From: Rhodospirillaceae bacterium SYSU D60007
GTDB lineage: Bacteria > Pseudomonadota > Alphaproteobacteria > Reyranellales > Reyranellaceae
Direction of reading: 5' to 3'
NCBI GenBank assembly: GCA_003574685.1
Contig: QOCQ01000010.1
Span: 114,734-178,733 of the forward strand
Length of the DNA stretch: 64,000 nucleotides
The notes under the pieces are model-generated. The model was not told the origin of the DNA. It made no database searches and worked only from the letters and a program-made list of their open reading frames with translations. A program made the translations under genes and the position numbers. Positions within the stretch are counted from its first letter, which is position 1; each line of letters starts with the position of its first letter. Shown here one piece after another: positions 29,134 to 37,121 of this stretch.

Positions 29134-29150
29134 CACAGGCCCAGGCCGGC

Positions 29151-29415
29151 GGGAGACACACGGAGACAGATAGAACGCCCGAGTCCACGGTGGCCGGGAG
29201 ACAGCGGGAGACAGGTAGAGCGCACCCGTGTGAACCATCGCGGTTGGGAGACAGCGGGAGACAGATAGAGCGGCGGTGTTCACGGTGGCTGGCAGTGGCT
29301 GGGAGACAGCTGGAGACAGCTGAAGCGGCGGTGTCTCCGTCTCCGAGGAGCGGGAGACAGCGGGAGACAGATAGAACGGCAGTGTCCTCGGCGGTCGGGA
29401 GACAGTCGGAGACAG
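29151..29415. repeat. Degenerate tandem array of paired GGAGACAG units
   Basis: Six units follow one another, with cores at 29151, 29196, 29246, 29301, 29352 and 29397 (spacing 45-55 bases). The consensus core is GGGAGACAGCGGGAGACAG, two GGAGACAG copies side by side. Most cores are followed by AT(A)GARCG and then GCRGTGTYC. Cores and flanks both vary slightly, so the array is old or under loose constraint. No coding frame is convincing. A further core lies at 29736 and a half-core at 38608. Confidence 0.9.
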
Positions 29416-29509
29416 ATCGCGCCGCGGTGTCCGCACGGGCATTCGCCTACCTGATTACCCGGCTGCCTCCGCTGATGCATGTGGAGGCGAGGTACGGCGT
29501 CGAAATAGC

Positions 29510-29617
29510 CTTCATGGTGAGCCTGTCGAACCATGAAGGCGTCGCACAGCGGCAGTGCGGGCTGCTTCATGGTTCGACCCGGTGGATGCGAAGCATCCAC
29601 CTGTGCTCACCATGAAG
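29510..29617. repeat. Nested palindromic repeat, second copy with an inserted hairpin
   Basis: The left arm (29510-29538) matches the left arm at 20961 with one base change. The right arm (29565-29617) is the same inverted sequence, but its centre is replaced by an insert carrying its own hairpin, GGTGGATGC-GAA-GCATCCACC (29581-29601). Upstream bases 29437-29460 share the GGGCATTCGC...CCTGATTACC flank with the 20.9-kb copy. Confidence 0.85.
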
Positions 29618-29681
29618 CAGTTTTCTACCGACGAACATCGTCCGGCGGAGCCAGCCGGGCAATCAGGTTCGCCTTTGACAG

Positions 29682-29714
29682 GCCTTCCCCCTCCGGGGCC
29701 CTCCGGGGGAAGGC
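29682..29714. repeat. Stem-loop with GCCTTCCCCC/GGGGGAAGGC arms
   Basis: A perfect ten-base inverted repeat (29682-29691 and 29705-29714) encloses a GC-rich loop. A related stem occurs at 49500-49525 between two convergent genes. There is no T-run, so Rho-independent termination is uncertain. A dispersed palindrome family is an alternative. Confidence 0.6.
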
Positions 29715-29735
29715 ACTTGTGTCGGCGAGGATCGG

Positions 29736-29754
29736 GAGACAGCGGGAGACAGGT
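29736..29754. repeat. Outlying GGAGACAG pair
   Basis: An exact 19-base core, GGGAGACAGCGGGAGACAG, lies about 340 bases beyond the tandem array. The rest of the 29134-29858 stretch carries no supported gene. A 20-codon frame at 29761 has no visible ribosome-binding site or family match. Confidence 0.8.
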
Positions 29755-29858
29755 CGCGCCATGACTTCGCTGCCGCCCGCGGCCATGGCCGATCTCCAGC
29801 GTTACGTCATTGAATGCAAATGACGTATAAGCCAGAGGTTACGGGAAATCAAGGAAAA

Positions 29859-30503
29859 TCAGGCCACCCCGACGCCTTCCGCCGGCACGGTCGGCTGGAT
29901 CAGCGGCACGACGTGCCAGCCGGGGTTGCCGCGCTCGAAGGCGAGCGGCAGGCAGTTGGCGGTGAGCTCCACCGGCAGCTCCACGTCGAGCGCGCCGCAG
30001 AGCACGCGCAGCACGCCGCCGTGGCTGATCAGCAGGGGCATGGGGCCGGGAACCAGCAGCTCGGCGACGCCGTGCAGGGTGCGTTCGACGAACTCGGCCA
30101 TGGTCTCGCCGTTGGGCGGATCGATGCGCCAGTCCAGGCCTTCGCTGCTGGTGCCGATCAGGTCGCCGAAATAGCGCTCCCGCAGAGCGCGCCGCACCGC
30201 CACCGGCTTGCCGGTGACGGCGGCCACGCGGCCGGCGGTGAGCCAGGCCCGCGCCATGTCGCTGGCGTAGATGTGGTCGAACTCCACCTCGCGCAGGCGC
30301 AGCGCCGCGTCGTCGGCGTCGCAGAAGCCTTCCTCGCACAGCGAGATGTCCGGGTGCTGGTAGATGCGCCCCATATTGCCGGCAGTGCGGCCGTGGCGAA
30401 GAAAAAGGAAGCGGTCGCGGCCCACGATCAGGCCGCGTGCGCGCGCGGCGGCACGCAGCGCCATCTGGCCGGCGTTGTTTTCGAGCGCGGCAGTCGTGCT
30501 CAT
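29859..30503 (-). CDS. Histidine phosphatase family protein (phosphoglycerate-mutase-like)
   Basis: The 214-residue protein is a branch-1 histidine phosphatase. The phospho-acceptor His lies in FLFLRHGRTAGN, and the second catalytic His in LLISHGGVLRVL. The acid region is around NGETMAEFVERT. The ATG at 30503 (MSTTAALENNAGQ) was preferred over an in-frame start 17 codons earlier. Substrates in this family range from phosphosugars to cofactor phosphates and cannot be chosen here. Confidence 0.88.
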   Translation of the reverse strand: MSTTAALENNAGQMALRAAARARGLIVGRDRFLFLRHGRTAGNMGRIYQHPDISLCEEGFCDADDAALRLREVEFDHIYASDMARAWLTAGRVAAVTGKPVAVRRALRERYFGDLIGTSSEGLDWRIDPPNGETMAEFVERTLHGVAELLVPGPMPLLISHGGVLRVLCGALDVELPVELTANCLPLAFERGNPGWHVVPLIQPTVPAEGVGVA

Positions 30504-30681
30504 GCGAAGACCCTTGATGTCATGCCCCCTGTTTAGCCGGAAATTCTGTCCCATGCATTACCGGGAGTGGCCGAAACGCAACATCCGGGGACCTGTGACG
30601 TTTTTCCGGGTTGGCAGCATGATGTTCCGTCCGGATCAGGCGGATGGTACATTGTTCAGGGAAAGATTCCCGGTGAGGGCG

Positions 30682-30909
30682 ATGAGGCAGATCCACGCGC
30701 ATTGGGACCCGGACGCTCTGGTGTGGGTCGCGGAAAGCGATGACGTACCGGGGCTGGCGACCGAAGCGAGCACTGAAGACGGTCTCAAGGCGAAGCTGCA
30801 GGTCCTTGTGCCCGAGCTGCTCGAACTGAACTGTGGCATCAAGCCGTCCGAAACACCTGAATACGAGATCCACTGGCACAGGGCGGAGAAGGTCAGACTG
30901 TACGCATAA
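30682..30909 (+). CDS. DUF1902/HicB-like antitoxin
   Basis: The 75-residue protein (MRQIHAHWDPDALVWVAESD...) matches the DUF1902 family, a HicB-related partial RNase-H-like fold. It contains WVAESDDVPGLATEA and a C-terminal LLELN stretch. It lies 17 bases upstream of a HicA-like toxin, so it is the probable antitoxin that binds and blocks the toxin. It has no obvious DNA-binding domain, unlike classical HicB, so how the pair is autoregulated is unclear. The ATG at 30682 follows GTGAGGG. Confidence 0.75.
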   Translation: MRQIHAHWDPDALVWVAESDDVPGLATEASTEDGLKAKLQVLVPELLELNCGIKPSETPEYEIHWHRAEKVRLYA

Positions 30910-30926
30910 GAACGATTGGGGGAAGC

Positions 30927-31121
30927 GTGGCTGACTATCGGCGGGAGGTGGTCCGCCTTCTGAAAGACGCCAGGTGCTACGTCGTGCGCCAGGGCAAGGG
31001 CGATCATGAAATCTGGTGCAGCCCGATCACCAGGCGGCACTTCCCCGTCGATAGCGAAATCAAGTCGCGGCACACCGCAAACGCCATCCTGAAGCAGGCC
31101 GGCCTGCCAAAACATTTTTGA
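30927..31121 (+). CDS. hicA: HicA-type mRNA interferase toxin
   Basis: The 64-residue protein has the small double-stranded-RNA-binding-like fold of HicA. The N-terminal part reads REVVRLLKDARCYVVRQGKGDHEIW with the catalytic His27. The C-terminal part ends TANAILKQAGLPKHF. HicA cuts mRNA and tmRNA when free of its antitoxin. The start is GTG at 30927. Here the antitoxin gene comes first, the reverse of the classical hicAB order. Confidence 0.85.
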   Translation: MADYRREVVRLLKDARCYVVRQGKGDHEIWCSPITRRHFPVDSEIKSRHTANAILKQAGLPKHF

Positions 31122-31232
31122 GCGTCCGCCGACCCCCGCTTGCGCTCGGGACGATACGGGAAGCGGAAGATTGATGCCGTTCCGGTGTATATGGCCTGCG
31201 AACCAGGTTACGCGGGGGTGTGACAGATCACC

Positions 31233-32222
31233 ATGACGAAAGACGTTGAAAGCAGCTACTGGCCGTCAACATCCGACGCGCCAAGCGCGCGATTGTGCAA
31301 TTTTGGCACCGGCGGCTCGGCCTTGCGGCCGGCGCATCAGGCATGGCTGGCGCAAAACATCGTGCCGATCCTGCGCGAACACGGCAATTGCGTCGTCGAG
31401 ATCGGCGGGCTGGCCAGCCGGCTCGGCGGATCGGGGCTCAACGATCGCCTCGGCCAGAGCCGCGCGGATGCCGTCAAGGATTTCCTTGAGCAGCAGCTTC
31501 AGATGAGCCTGCCGCAGGTCCTGACCGCAAGCTACGGCGAGAGCGTGTCGGGAGGCGGCGCGTCCGACAACGACGGGTATTACCGCGCTGTTCTGGTCAA
31601 GCTGCACAACGGCGTCGTGGCATTGCCCGATCCGCCGCCTGCGGTGAAGCGCCCGCCGACCATGCCGAAGGTAGCAGGGCCAAAGATGTATTTTGGCATT
31701 GGCGCGAAGTTCGGCGGCATCGTGCTGGGCGGGACGCAGACGCTCGAAGGCTACGTGTTCTCGGTCGATGACTACAAGGACCAGGCGCATGTCGAAGCCC
31801 GCATCTGGACGCTGGGGCCGGGCCTGGGCGGCGGTGCGAACGTTGTCTTCATCATGGCCTATGGCAGCACGCACAAGCACAAGTTCGTCGGTGCGAAGTT
31901 CGACGGATGGGACTTTGCGGTGAGTCTCGGCGGCCGCTGGGGAGACGCCATCAAGGGCGCAAGCAAGATCCCGGCGGTCGCAAAGCTGGCGAAGGTGGTC
32001 AAGCAGGGCGGCAAGATCGAGCAGGCATTGAAGGGCGCCTCGAAACTGTCGGCGTCCGAATGGGAGAAGGTCGCGGAGCTGGTCAAGACCTCGCGCGAAG
32101 CTCTCGGCGTGGACCCGGGTTCCTCCAAACCGCAGTTGAACGTGTTAGACATTCCGCTGGCCGGCGCGGCGCTGGAAGTCAGCCTCTACAAATGGTGGGG
32201 CACGGTGACGACGTTCAACTGA
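31233..32222 (+). CDS. Protein with an N-terminal OmpA-like domain, function unknown
   Basis: The 329-residue product has an OmpA/MotB-like region at about residues 22-125. It contains GSALRPAHQAWLAQNIVPIL, VEIGGLASRLGGSG and LNDRLGQSRADAVKDFL, the pattern that binds peptidoglycan in envelope proteins. No signal peptide precedes it, which is unusual. The rest (about 150-329) is Gly-rich, followed by a Lys/Ala-rich amphipathic stretch, and ends in a Trp-containing tail. I recognise no family for it. Cytoplasmic OmpA domains without export signals occur in some secretion-linked effectors, but no secretion genes are nearby. Confidence 0.7.
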   Translation: MTKDVESSYWPSTSDAPSARLCNFGTGGSALRPAHQAWLAQNIVPILREHGNCVVEIGGLASRLGGSGLNDRLGQSRADAVKDFLEQQLQMSLPQVLTASYGESVSGGGASDNDGYYRAVLVKLHNGVVALPDPPPAVKRPPTMPKVAGPKMYFGIGAKFGGIVLGGTQTLEGYVFSVDDYKDQAHVEARIWTLGPGLGGGANVVFIMAYGSTHKHKFVGAKFDGWDFAVSLGGRWGDAIKGASKIPAVAKLAKVVKQGGKIEQALKGASKLSASEWEKVAELVKTSREALGVDPGSSKPQLNVLDIPLAGAALEVSLYKWWGTVTTFN

Positions 32223-32283
32223 GGCTGCTATTCGGTGGCGTGATCAGTGTCATCTGCAAATGCTCTGCCGCCAGATGCGTGAG

Positions 32284-33177
32284 TCATAGCCGTTCGCTGC
32301 GCAGGCGCTCGGCCAGAAGGTCGATGAAGGCGCGGGTCTTGGCGACGGGCATGCGTGTGGGCGGGAAGACGGCGTGGATGGGGAGCCGGGCGGCCTCGAA
32401 TTCCTCCAGGAGGATCTCGACCAGACCCTGATCAACGAGGTTGCGGATCTGCCATAGCGGGGCCAGGCCCAGGCCGAAGCCACGGCGTACGGCGAGGCCT
32501 GTCGCGGCGACGCTGTCGGTGCGGAAGCGGCCGTTGACCCTGACCAGCCGGCGCTGGCCGCTGATGCAGAACGGCCACGGCTCGGGCTGCCGGTCAACGA
32601 CGCGCACGATGCATTCATGGCGGGCGAGGTCGAGCGGATGCGCGGGCCGGCCCCGGGCGGCGAAGTAGACCGGCGCGCCGAACACCACGACACGCAATTC
32701 GCCCAGCCGGCGGACCTTCATGGCGGAGTCGCGTAGCTGCCTGATGCGCACGGCCACGTCGAGGTCATCGTGCATCAGATCGACTTCGCGATCGGACGGG
32801 CGCAGCTCGACTTCCACCCGCGGGTGCCGCTCCATGAAGTCGCACACCGCCGGCGCCACCTGGAGCGCGGCGAACTGGACAGGCGCACCGATCCGGATGA
32901 CGCCGGAAAAATCCGCGCGCTGGCGGGCGGCTTCCTGCCGGGCCTCGGCGATCTCCGCCAGGGCCGGCTTGATCCGCCGGTAGAAGGCGAGGCCGGCTTC
33001 TGTCGGGCCGGACTGGCGCGTGGTGCGTCTGACGAGCTCGACTCCCAGGTTCCGCTCCAGCGCCATCAGTGAACGGTTCACCGCTTGCAGCGAACGGCCG
33101 AGGTGGCGTGCAGCCGCCGTCTGGCCGCCCTTGTCCACGACGGCAACGAAGGTCGCGAGGTCGTCGAGCCGGTCCAT
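32284..33177 (-). CDS. LysR-family transcriptional regulator
   Basis: The 297-residue protein has an N-terminal winged helix-turn-helix (LATFVAVVDKGGQTAAARHLGRSLQAVNRSLMALE) and a two-lobed effector-binding domain from about residue 90. The ATG at 33177 was chosen over an in-frame GTG two codons earlier. It is divergent from the FAD-dependent dehydrogenase gene across 98 bases, the normal layout for a LysR regulator and its target, so it probably controls that gene. Confidence 0.9.
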   Translation of the reverse strand: MDRLDDLATFVAVVDKGGQTAAARHLGRSLQAVNRSLMALERNLGVELVRRTTRQSGPTEAGLAFYRRIKPALAEIAEARQEAARQRADFSGVIRIGAPVQFAALQVAPAVCDFMERHPRVEVELRPSDREVDLMHDDLDVAVRIRQLRDSAMKVRRLGELRVVVFGAPVYFAARGRPAHPLDLARHECIVRVVDRQPEPWPFCISGQRRLVRVNGRFRTDSVAATGLAVRRGFGLGLAPLWQIRNLVDQGLVEILLEEFEAARLPIHAVFPPTRMPVAKTRAFIDLLAERLRSERL

Positions 33178-33275
33178 GTGCACTCTCTCGATTTTCGGGA
33201 GAGTATATCATCCACCGGTCCCATTGTACCGCGCGGTGCCGGAGACATAGGTAAGCGTCCATCAGGGAGCGAGCC

Positions 33276-34703
33276 ATGGACGCCATCCGTCGAGCCATCC
33301 TGATCGCAGGTCTCGCGGCGAGCGCCGGCGGCGTACGCCGTGCGGCGGCCGATGGCGGGTCCGGAAAGGATGTGACACCGGCCGTGGACGGAACCGTCCG
33401 CTTCGACGAAGAGGCCCGCACCGCTGCGGCGCAGGATTTCGGGCATGTCGTACAACGCATGCCCGCCGGCGTTTTGCATTCCGCCTCGGACCGGGACATC
33501 GCGACGATCATCCGCTGGGCGGCCGATTCCGCTCGCAAGATTGCACCGCGAGGACAAGGACACTCGGTGTTTGGCCGTTCGCAGGTGCAGGACGGCATCG
33601 TGATCGACATGGCGCCGTTCAGCGCCATTCACGAGGTCGGGAATGATCGCGTTAGCGTTGGCGGCGGCGCGACGTGGCGCGCGGTGCTGGCTGCGACCCT
33701 GCCGCGCGGGCTGACGCCACCGGTGCTGACGGACTATCTGGACCTGTCAGTGGGTGGAACGCTGGTGGTCGGCGGCATCGGCGGCACGACCTCGCGCCAC
33801 GGGATGCAAAGCGACAACGTGCTTGAGATGGACGTGGTGACGGGCCAGGGCGAGACGATCACCTGTTCGCCCGCCAGCAACCCCGAGCTCTTCCACGCGG
33901 TGCGGGCCGGCCTCGGCCAGGTCGGTGTTATCACGCGGGCAACGCTCAGGCTCGTTGCGGCGCCGCAGAAGGTACGCCGCTATATGCTGACATACCCGGA
34001 TCTGAAGACGCTGCTGGCAGACCAGCGCCGGCTCGTCGCCGAAGAGCGCTTCGATGCAGTGCAGGGCGCGATCGTGCCGACGCCGAGCGGCTGGACATTC
34101 CGGCTTGATGCTGCGCGCTATTTTGCCGGAGATCATCCGCCCGACGACAAGATGCTGCTCGCGGGCCTGTCAGACGACCGCGCTGCGGCAAAGCCGGCGA
34201 CGCTGCCTTACGCCGACTATCTCGACCGGCTGGTTGCGCTGGAGAAGCTGCTGCGATCCAACGGCCAGTGGTCTCACCCGCACCCGTGGCTCATGCTGTT
34301 CGTCGGCGACTCGCACGTTCAGTCGGTGGTGGCCGGCGAGCTGGATCGCCTGACGCCGGCGGATCTGGGCACCTTCGGCCAGATTGTGCTGTCCATCTTC
34401 CGTCGGGCCGCCGTCACGAGCCCGCTGCTGCGGCTGCCGGACGACGGCCTGGTCTACGCCTTCAACCTCGTCCGGCTTCCGGCAACAGACTCTGCGGCTG
34501 AAGCCGATCGCCTGATGACGGCCAACCGCGCCATTTACGAGAGGGTGCTTGCCGCCGGCGGCACGCTGTATCCGGTCAGCGCCTTCCCCATGTCGGCTGA
34601 GGACTGGCGCAGGCATTTTGGGCCGGCCTGGCCGCTGCTGCGCGAAGCCAAACAGCGCTTCGATCCAGATCACGTACTAACCCCTGGCTACGAGGCCTTC
34701 TGA
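33276..34703 (+). CDS. Exported FAD-dependent dehydrogenase resembling cytokinin dehydrogenase
   Basis: The 475-residue flavoprotein has a short signal-like N-terminus (residues 1-26) and a PCMH-type FAD domain. The GQGHSVFGRSQVQDGIVIDM segment contains His96, the position of covalent FAD attachment in cytokinin oxidases. The stretch YLDLSVGGTLVVGGIGGTTSRHG is also very close to plant and bacterial CKX. The substrate domain follows, and the protein ends in a typical FDPDHVLTPGY. CKX enzymes cleave the isoprenoid side chain of cytokinins. The exact substrate is inferred. The divergent LysR gene probably regulates it. Confidence 0.82.
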   Translation: MDAIRRAILIAGLAASAGGVRRAAADGGSGKDVTPAVDGTVRFDEEARTAAAQDFGHVVQRMPAGVLHSASDRDIATIIRWAADSARKIAPRGQGHSVFGRSQVQDGIVIDMAPFSAIHEVGNDRVSVGGGATWRAVLAATLPRGLTPPVLTDYLDLSVGGTLVVGGIGGTTSRHGMQSDNVLEMDVVTGQGETITCSPASNPELFHAVRAGLGQVGVITRATLRLVAAPQKVRRYMLTYPDLKTLLADQRRLVAEERFDAVQGAIVPTPSGWTFRLDAARYFAGDHPPDDKMLLAGLSDDRAAAKPATLPYADYLDRLVALEKLLRSNGQWSHPHPWLMLFVGDSHVQSVVAGELDRLTPADLGTFGQIVLSIFRRAAVTSPLLRLPDDGLVYAFNLVRLPATDSAAEADRLMTANRAIYERVLAAGGTLYPVSAFPMSAEDWRRHFGPAWPLLREAKQRFDPDHVLTPGYEAF

Positions 34704-34722
34704 GGCTGGCAGCCATCTCGCG

Positions 34723-34754
34723 CCTTCATGCTTCGACAAAGCTCACCATGAAGG
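34723..34754. repeat. Nested palindromic repeat, single arm
   Basis: This 32-base copy matches the right arm of the 29.5-kb element with two small differences and keeps the CTTCATG...CATGAAG ends. The match continues into the flank (GGCTATTTCGACGC) in inverted orientation relative to the 29.5-kb copy. It lies 20 bases downstream of the FAD-dehydrogenase stop. Confidence 0.8.
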
Positions 34755-34864
34755 CTATTTCGACGCTGTGCTTGCTCCATCGCAATCTGCGGAGCAGGCG
34801 AGCGGCGATTTGGCAGTTTGCTTTTCCGGCGCGGATGCCGATCTCCTGTCGACGGAGGTACGGC

Positions 34865-36082
34865 ATGGTCACGCGTGGTGAACAGATGCTGGCGTTGCGG
34901 CGGCAACGCATGGCGACGTCGCCGCCGTTTCTGCGCGGCGGATTTCGGCCCTTCTTTTTCGGCGGTCCGGCGTGGGCCGTTGTCGCGCTGGTGCTGTGGC
35001 TGGCGGCGTTCGGCGGCGCGATCGATCTGCCCTCCGCAATGGATCCGCTGACGTGGCATCGGCACGAGATGCTGTTCGGCTTCGTCGGCGCCGTGATCTG
35101 CGGGTTCCTGCTGACCGCTATACCGAACTGGACCGGGCGGCTGCCGATCGCCGGCGGGCCGCTTGCCGCCCTGTTCGCGCTGTGGCTGGCGGCGCGGCTG
35201 GCGGTGCTGTTCTCAGCGGTAACGGGGGCGGAGCCGGCCGCCATTCTCGATGCCGGCTTCTACGTTGTGCTCGCCGGGCTGGCGGGGCGCGAGGTGCTGG
35301 CGGCGAAGAACCGCAACCAGCCGGCGGTCGGGCTGGTGCTGCTGCTGGGCGCGGCCAATGCGGCCGATCATGCCGCTGCGGCCGGCCTGCTGGCCGATAC
35401 CGATCTTGGTATCCGCGCCGCGATCGGCATCGTCGTGCTGATGATCTCGCTGATCGGCGGTCGTATCGTGCCGTCCTTCACGCGCAACTGGATGGCGCGG
35501 CAGGGAATCAGGGAGCGTCTTCCTGTCCAGCCCGCACGCTTCGATCTTGCGGTGCTGGGTGTCACCGCCCTCGCCCTGCTGGGCTGGGTCGTGGCGCCGG
35601 ACGAGATTGCTGCGGGCATCGGCCTGCTGGCGGCTGGCCTGCTGCAGGCGGCGCGGCTGGCGCGCTGGGGCGGCCTGCGCTCGGCCCGCGATCCGCTCGT
35701 CTTCGTGCTGCACGCGGGCTATGCGTGGATTTCCCTTGGTCTGGCGCTGCTGGCCGCCAGCATCCTTGAGCCCGCGGTGCCGCGATCGGCGGCCATCCAC
35801 GCCCTTACCGCGGGCGCCATGGGCACCATGATCCTGGCGGTGATGACACGCGCGACGCTGGGCCATACCGGACGCGAGCTGAGCGCCAGCATCCCGACGG
35901 CCGGCATCTATGTCCTTGTCACGATCGGGGCGGCCCTTCGCGTGGCTGCATCGCTCGATCTGCTCAACTATACGCTGGGGCTGGAGATCGCCGGCCTCGC
36001 CTGGGGCGGTGCCTTCATCCTGTTCCTGGCAGTGTACGGCCCCATGCTGCTGCGCGCGCATGTGAGCGACCCGCGGCGGTAA
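34865..36082 (+). CDS. nnrS: NnrS family membrane protein
   Basis: The 405-residue protein has about twelve hydrophobic helices and the NnrS signatures: FLRGGFRPFFFGG, WHRHEMLFGF, LTAIPNWTG, GGRIVPSFTRNW and ALTAGAMGTMILAVMTRATLGHTGR. NnrS is a haem- and copper-containing membrane protein that protects against nitric oxide stress. The ATG at 34865 follows a good GGAGG site, whereas the longer upstream frame runs back into the palindromic repeat. No denitrification genes are adjacent. Confidence 0.92.
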   Translation: MVTRGEQMLALRRQRMATSPPFLRGGFRPFFFGGPAWAVVALVLWLAAFGGAIDLPSAMDPLTWHRHEMLFGFVGAVICGFLLTAIPNWTGRLPIAGGPLAALFALWLAARLAVLFSAVTGAEPAAILDAGFYVVLAGLAGREVLAAKNRNQPAVGLVLLLGAANAADHAAAAGLLADTDLGIRAAIGIVVLMISLIGGRIVPSFTRNWMARQGIRERLPVQPARFDLAVLGVTALALLGWVVAPDEIAAGIGLLAAGLLQAARLARWGGLRSARDPLVFVLHAGYAWISLGLALLAASILEPAVPRSAAIHALTAGAMGTMILAVMTRATLGHTGRELSASIPTAGIYVLVTIGAALRVAASLDLLNYTLGLEIAGLAWGGAFILFLAVYGPMLLRAHVSDPRR

Positions 36083-36174
36083 GGCCTGCTGCTCGCCCGC
36101 GCCGCGCCAGGGAAACATGGCTTCTTCCAACGCCCGTTTGGCCGACCGCATGGAGCGTGCCGCGGTGCGCGTGG

Positions 36175-37110
36175 TCAACCATTCCATTTCATCTTCATAT
36201 AGATGCCGCCGCTCTCGAGCTCGTCCAGCATCTGATTCAACCGCTTCTGCCTGGTCGATTGCCTCTTCGCCGTGTTGATCCACAGCATGTAGTCGTTGCG
36301 CTGATAGGCCGGGCGTTGCTCGTATTTCCTGACCAGCCCGCGTACCTCAAGCGCATCGCGCACAAAATCGGGGATCGGCTGAATCTTGCGCCGGAGATTT
36401 TTGTTGGTCGGATTCCTGGTCATTTCAGCACCGCCGCGCCGCAGCCTGGAAACGGTTGCCTCGACGCCATCCAGAACGAGGGAGATGCCGAAGGCAAAGC
36501 TCGCATCGAAATCCCATGCCGCAGGCAATTCCAGGCGTTCGGTGTCCTTGTAGCCGCGCCCCGCGATGCGTTCGGTGCGGTTCTTTTCGGAAGGTTCGAG
36601 ATCTGGAATCGGCCGGCTTTGATAAGCCGCCTGGGCAAGCGTAAACCCGATCAGCAGAAAATAGGTCCGGACGCTGTCCACGTCATCGAGTCCAGCCTCG
36701 TGAAGGGCGCGCAAACTGACTTCCATCGGCGCGAAAGCGCTTGCCGGCGCGGCGCCCTCGAATTCGAGAAGCCGGGGCAGCCCGGGATGCCGAAGGCAAA
36801 GCTTGCGAAGCACCTCGAAGCAATGCCGAACCCGATCGCGCCAGTTGGCTTGGCCCCCATCGAATTCGGCGGTGCTGATGACGCTCTCCGCGATAGCCGA
36901 AAGCAGGTCGCGCTTGCTGCTGAAATGGTTATAGAGCGCCATGGGCGTGACGCCGAGGGCGTGAGCCAGGCCGCGCATGGTCACCGCGTCCGCTCCGGTC
37001 TTGTCGACCAGAGCCAGGGCAGCGTCGATCACCTTGTCGCGCGTCAGATCGCGAGGCTTTCGCTGGGGCGCCCTGGCGATCTTTTTCCCTGGTCTTTTTG
37101 GCGACGACAC
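36175..37110 (-). CDS. TetR-family regulator fused to a YdeI/OmdA-like C-terminal domain
   Basis: The 311-residue product starts at GTG 37110. Residues about 20-70 are a TetR helix-turn-helix (LTRDKVIDAALALVDKTGAD, LGVTPMALYNHF). A ligand-binding helical domain follows to about 228. The last 80 residues (PDFVRDALEVRGLVRKYEQRP, QRNDYMLWINTAKRQSTRQKR) form a YdeI/OmdA-type domain normally found as its own small protein. No stop lies between them. Met230 could start a separate 82-residue protein, but no good ribosome-binding site precedes it. The gene begins 11 bases after the DUF1772 gene, in the same operon. Confidence 0.8.
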   Translation of the reverse strand: MSSPKRPGKKIARAPQRKPRDLTRDKVIDAALALVDKTGADAVTMRGLAHALGVTPMALYNHFSSKRDLLSAIAESVISTAEFDGGQANWRDRVRHCFEVLRKLCLRHPGLPRLLEFEGAAPASAFAPMEVSLRALHEAGLDDVDSVRTYFLLIGFTLAQAAYQSRPIPDLEPSEKNRTERIAGRGYKDTERLELPAAWDFDASFAFGISLVLDGVEATVSRLRRGGAEMTRNPTNKNLRRKIQPIPDFVRDALEVRGLVRKYEQRPAYQRNDYMLWINTAKRQSTRQKRLNQMLDELESGGIYMKMKWNG

Positions 37111-37121
37111 TGTGCGGCCCC

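Noticed and set aside
29151..29754. The GGAGACAG array as a CRISPR
   Set aside because: The intervals between cores share sequence rather than being unique spacers, the core is only 19 bases and itself a duplicated octamer, unit lengths drift, and no cas gene is nearby.
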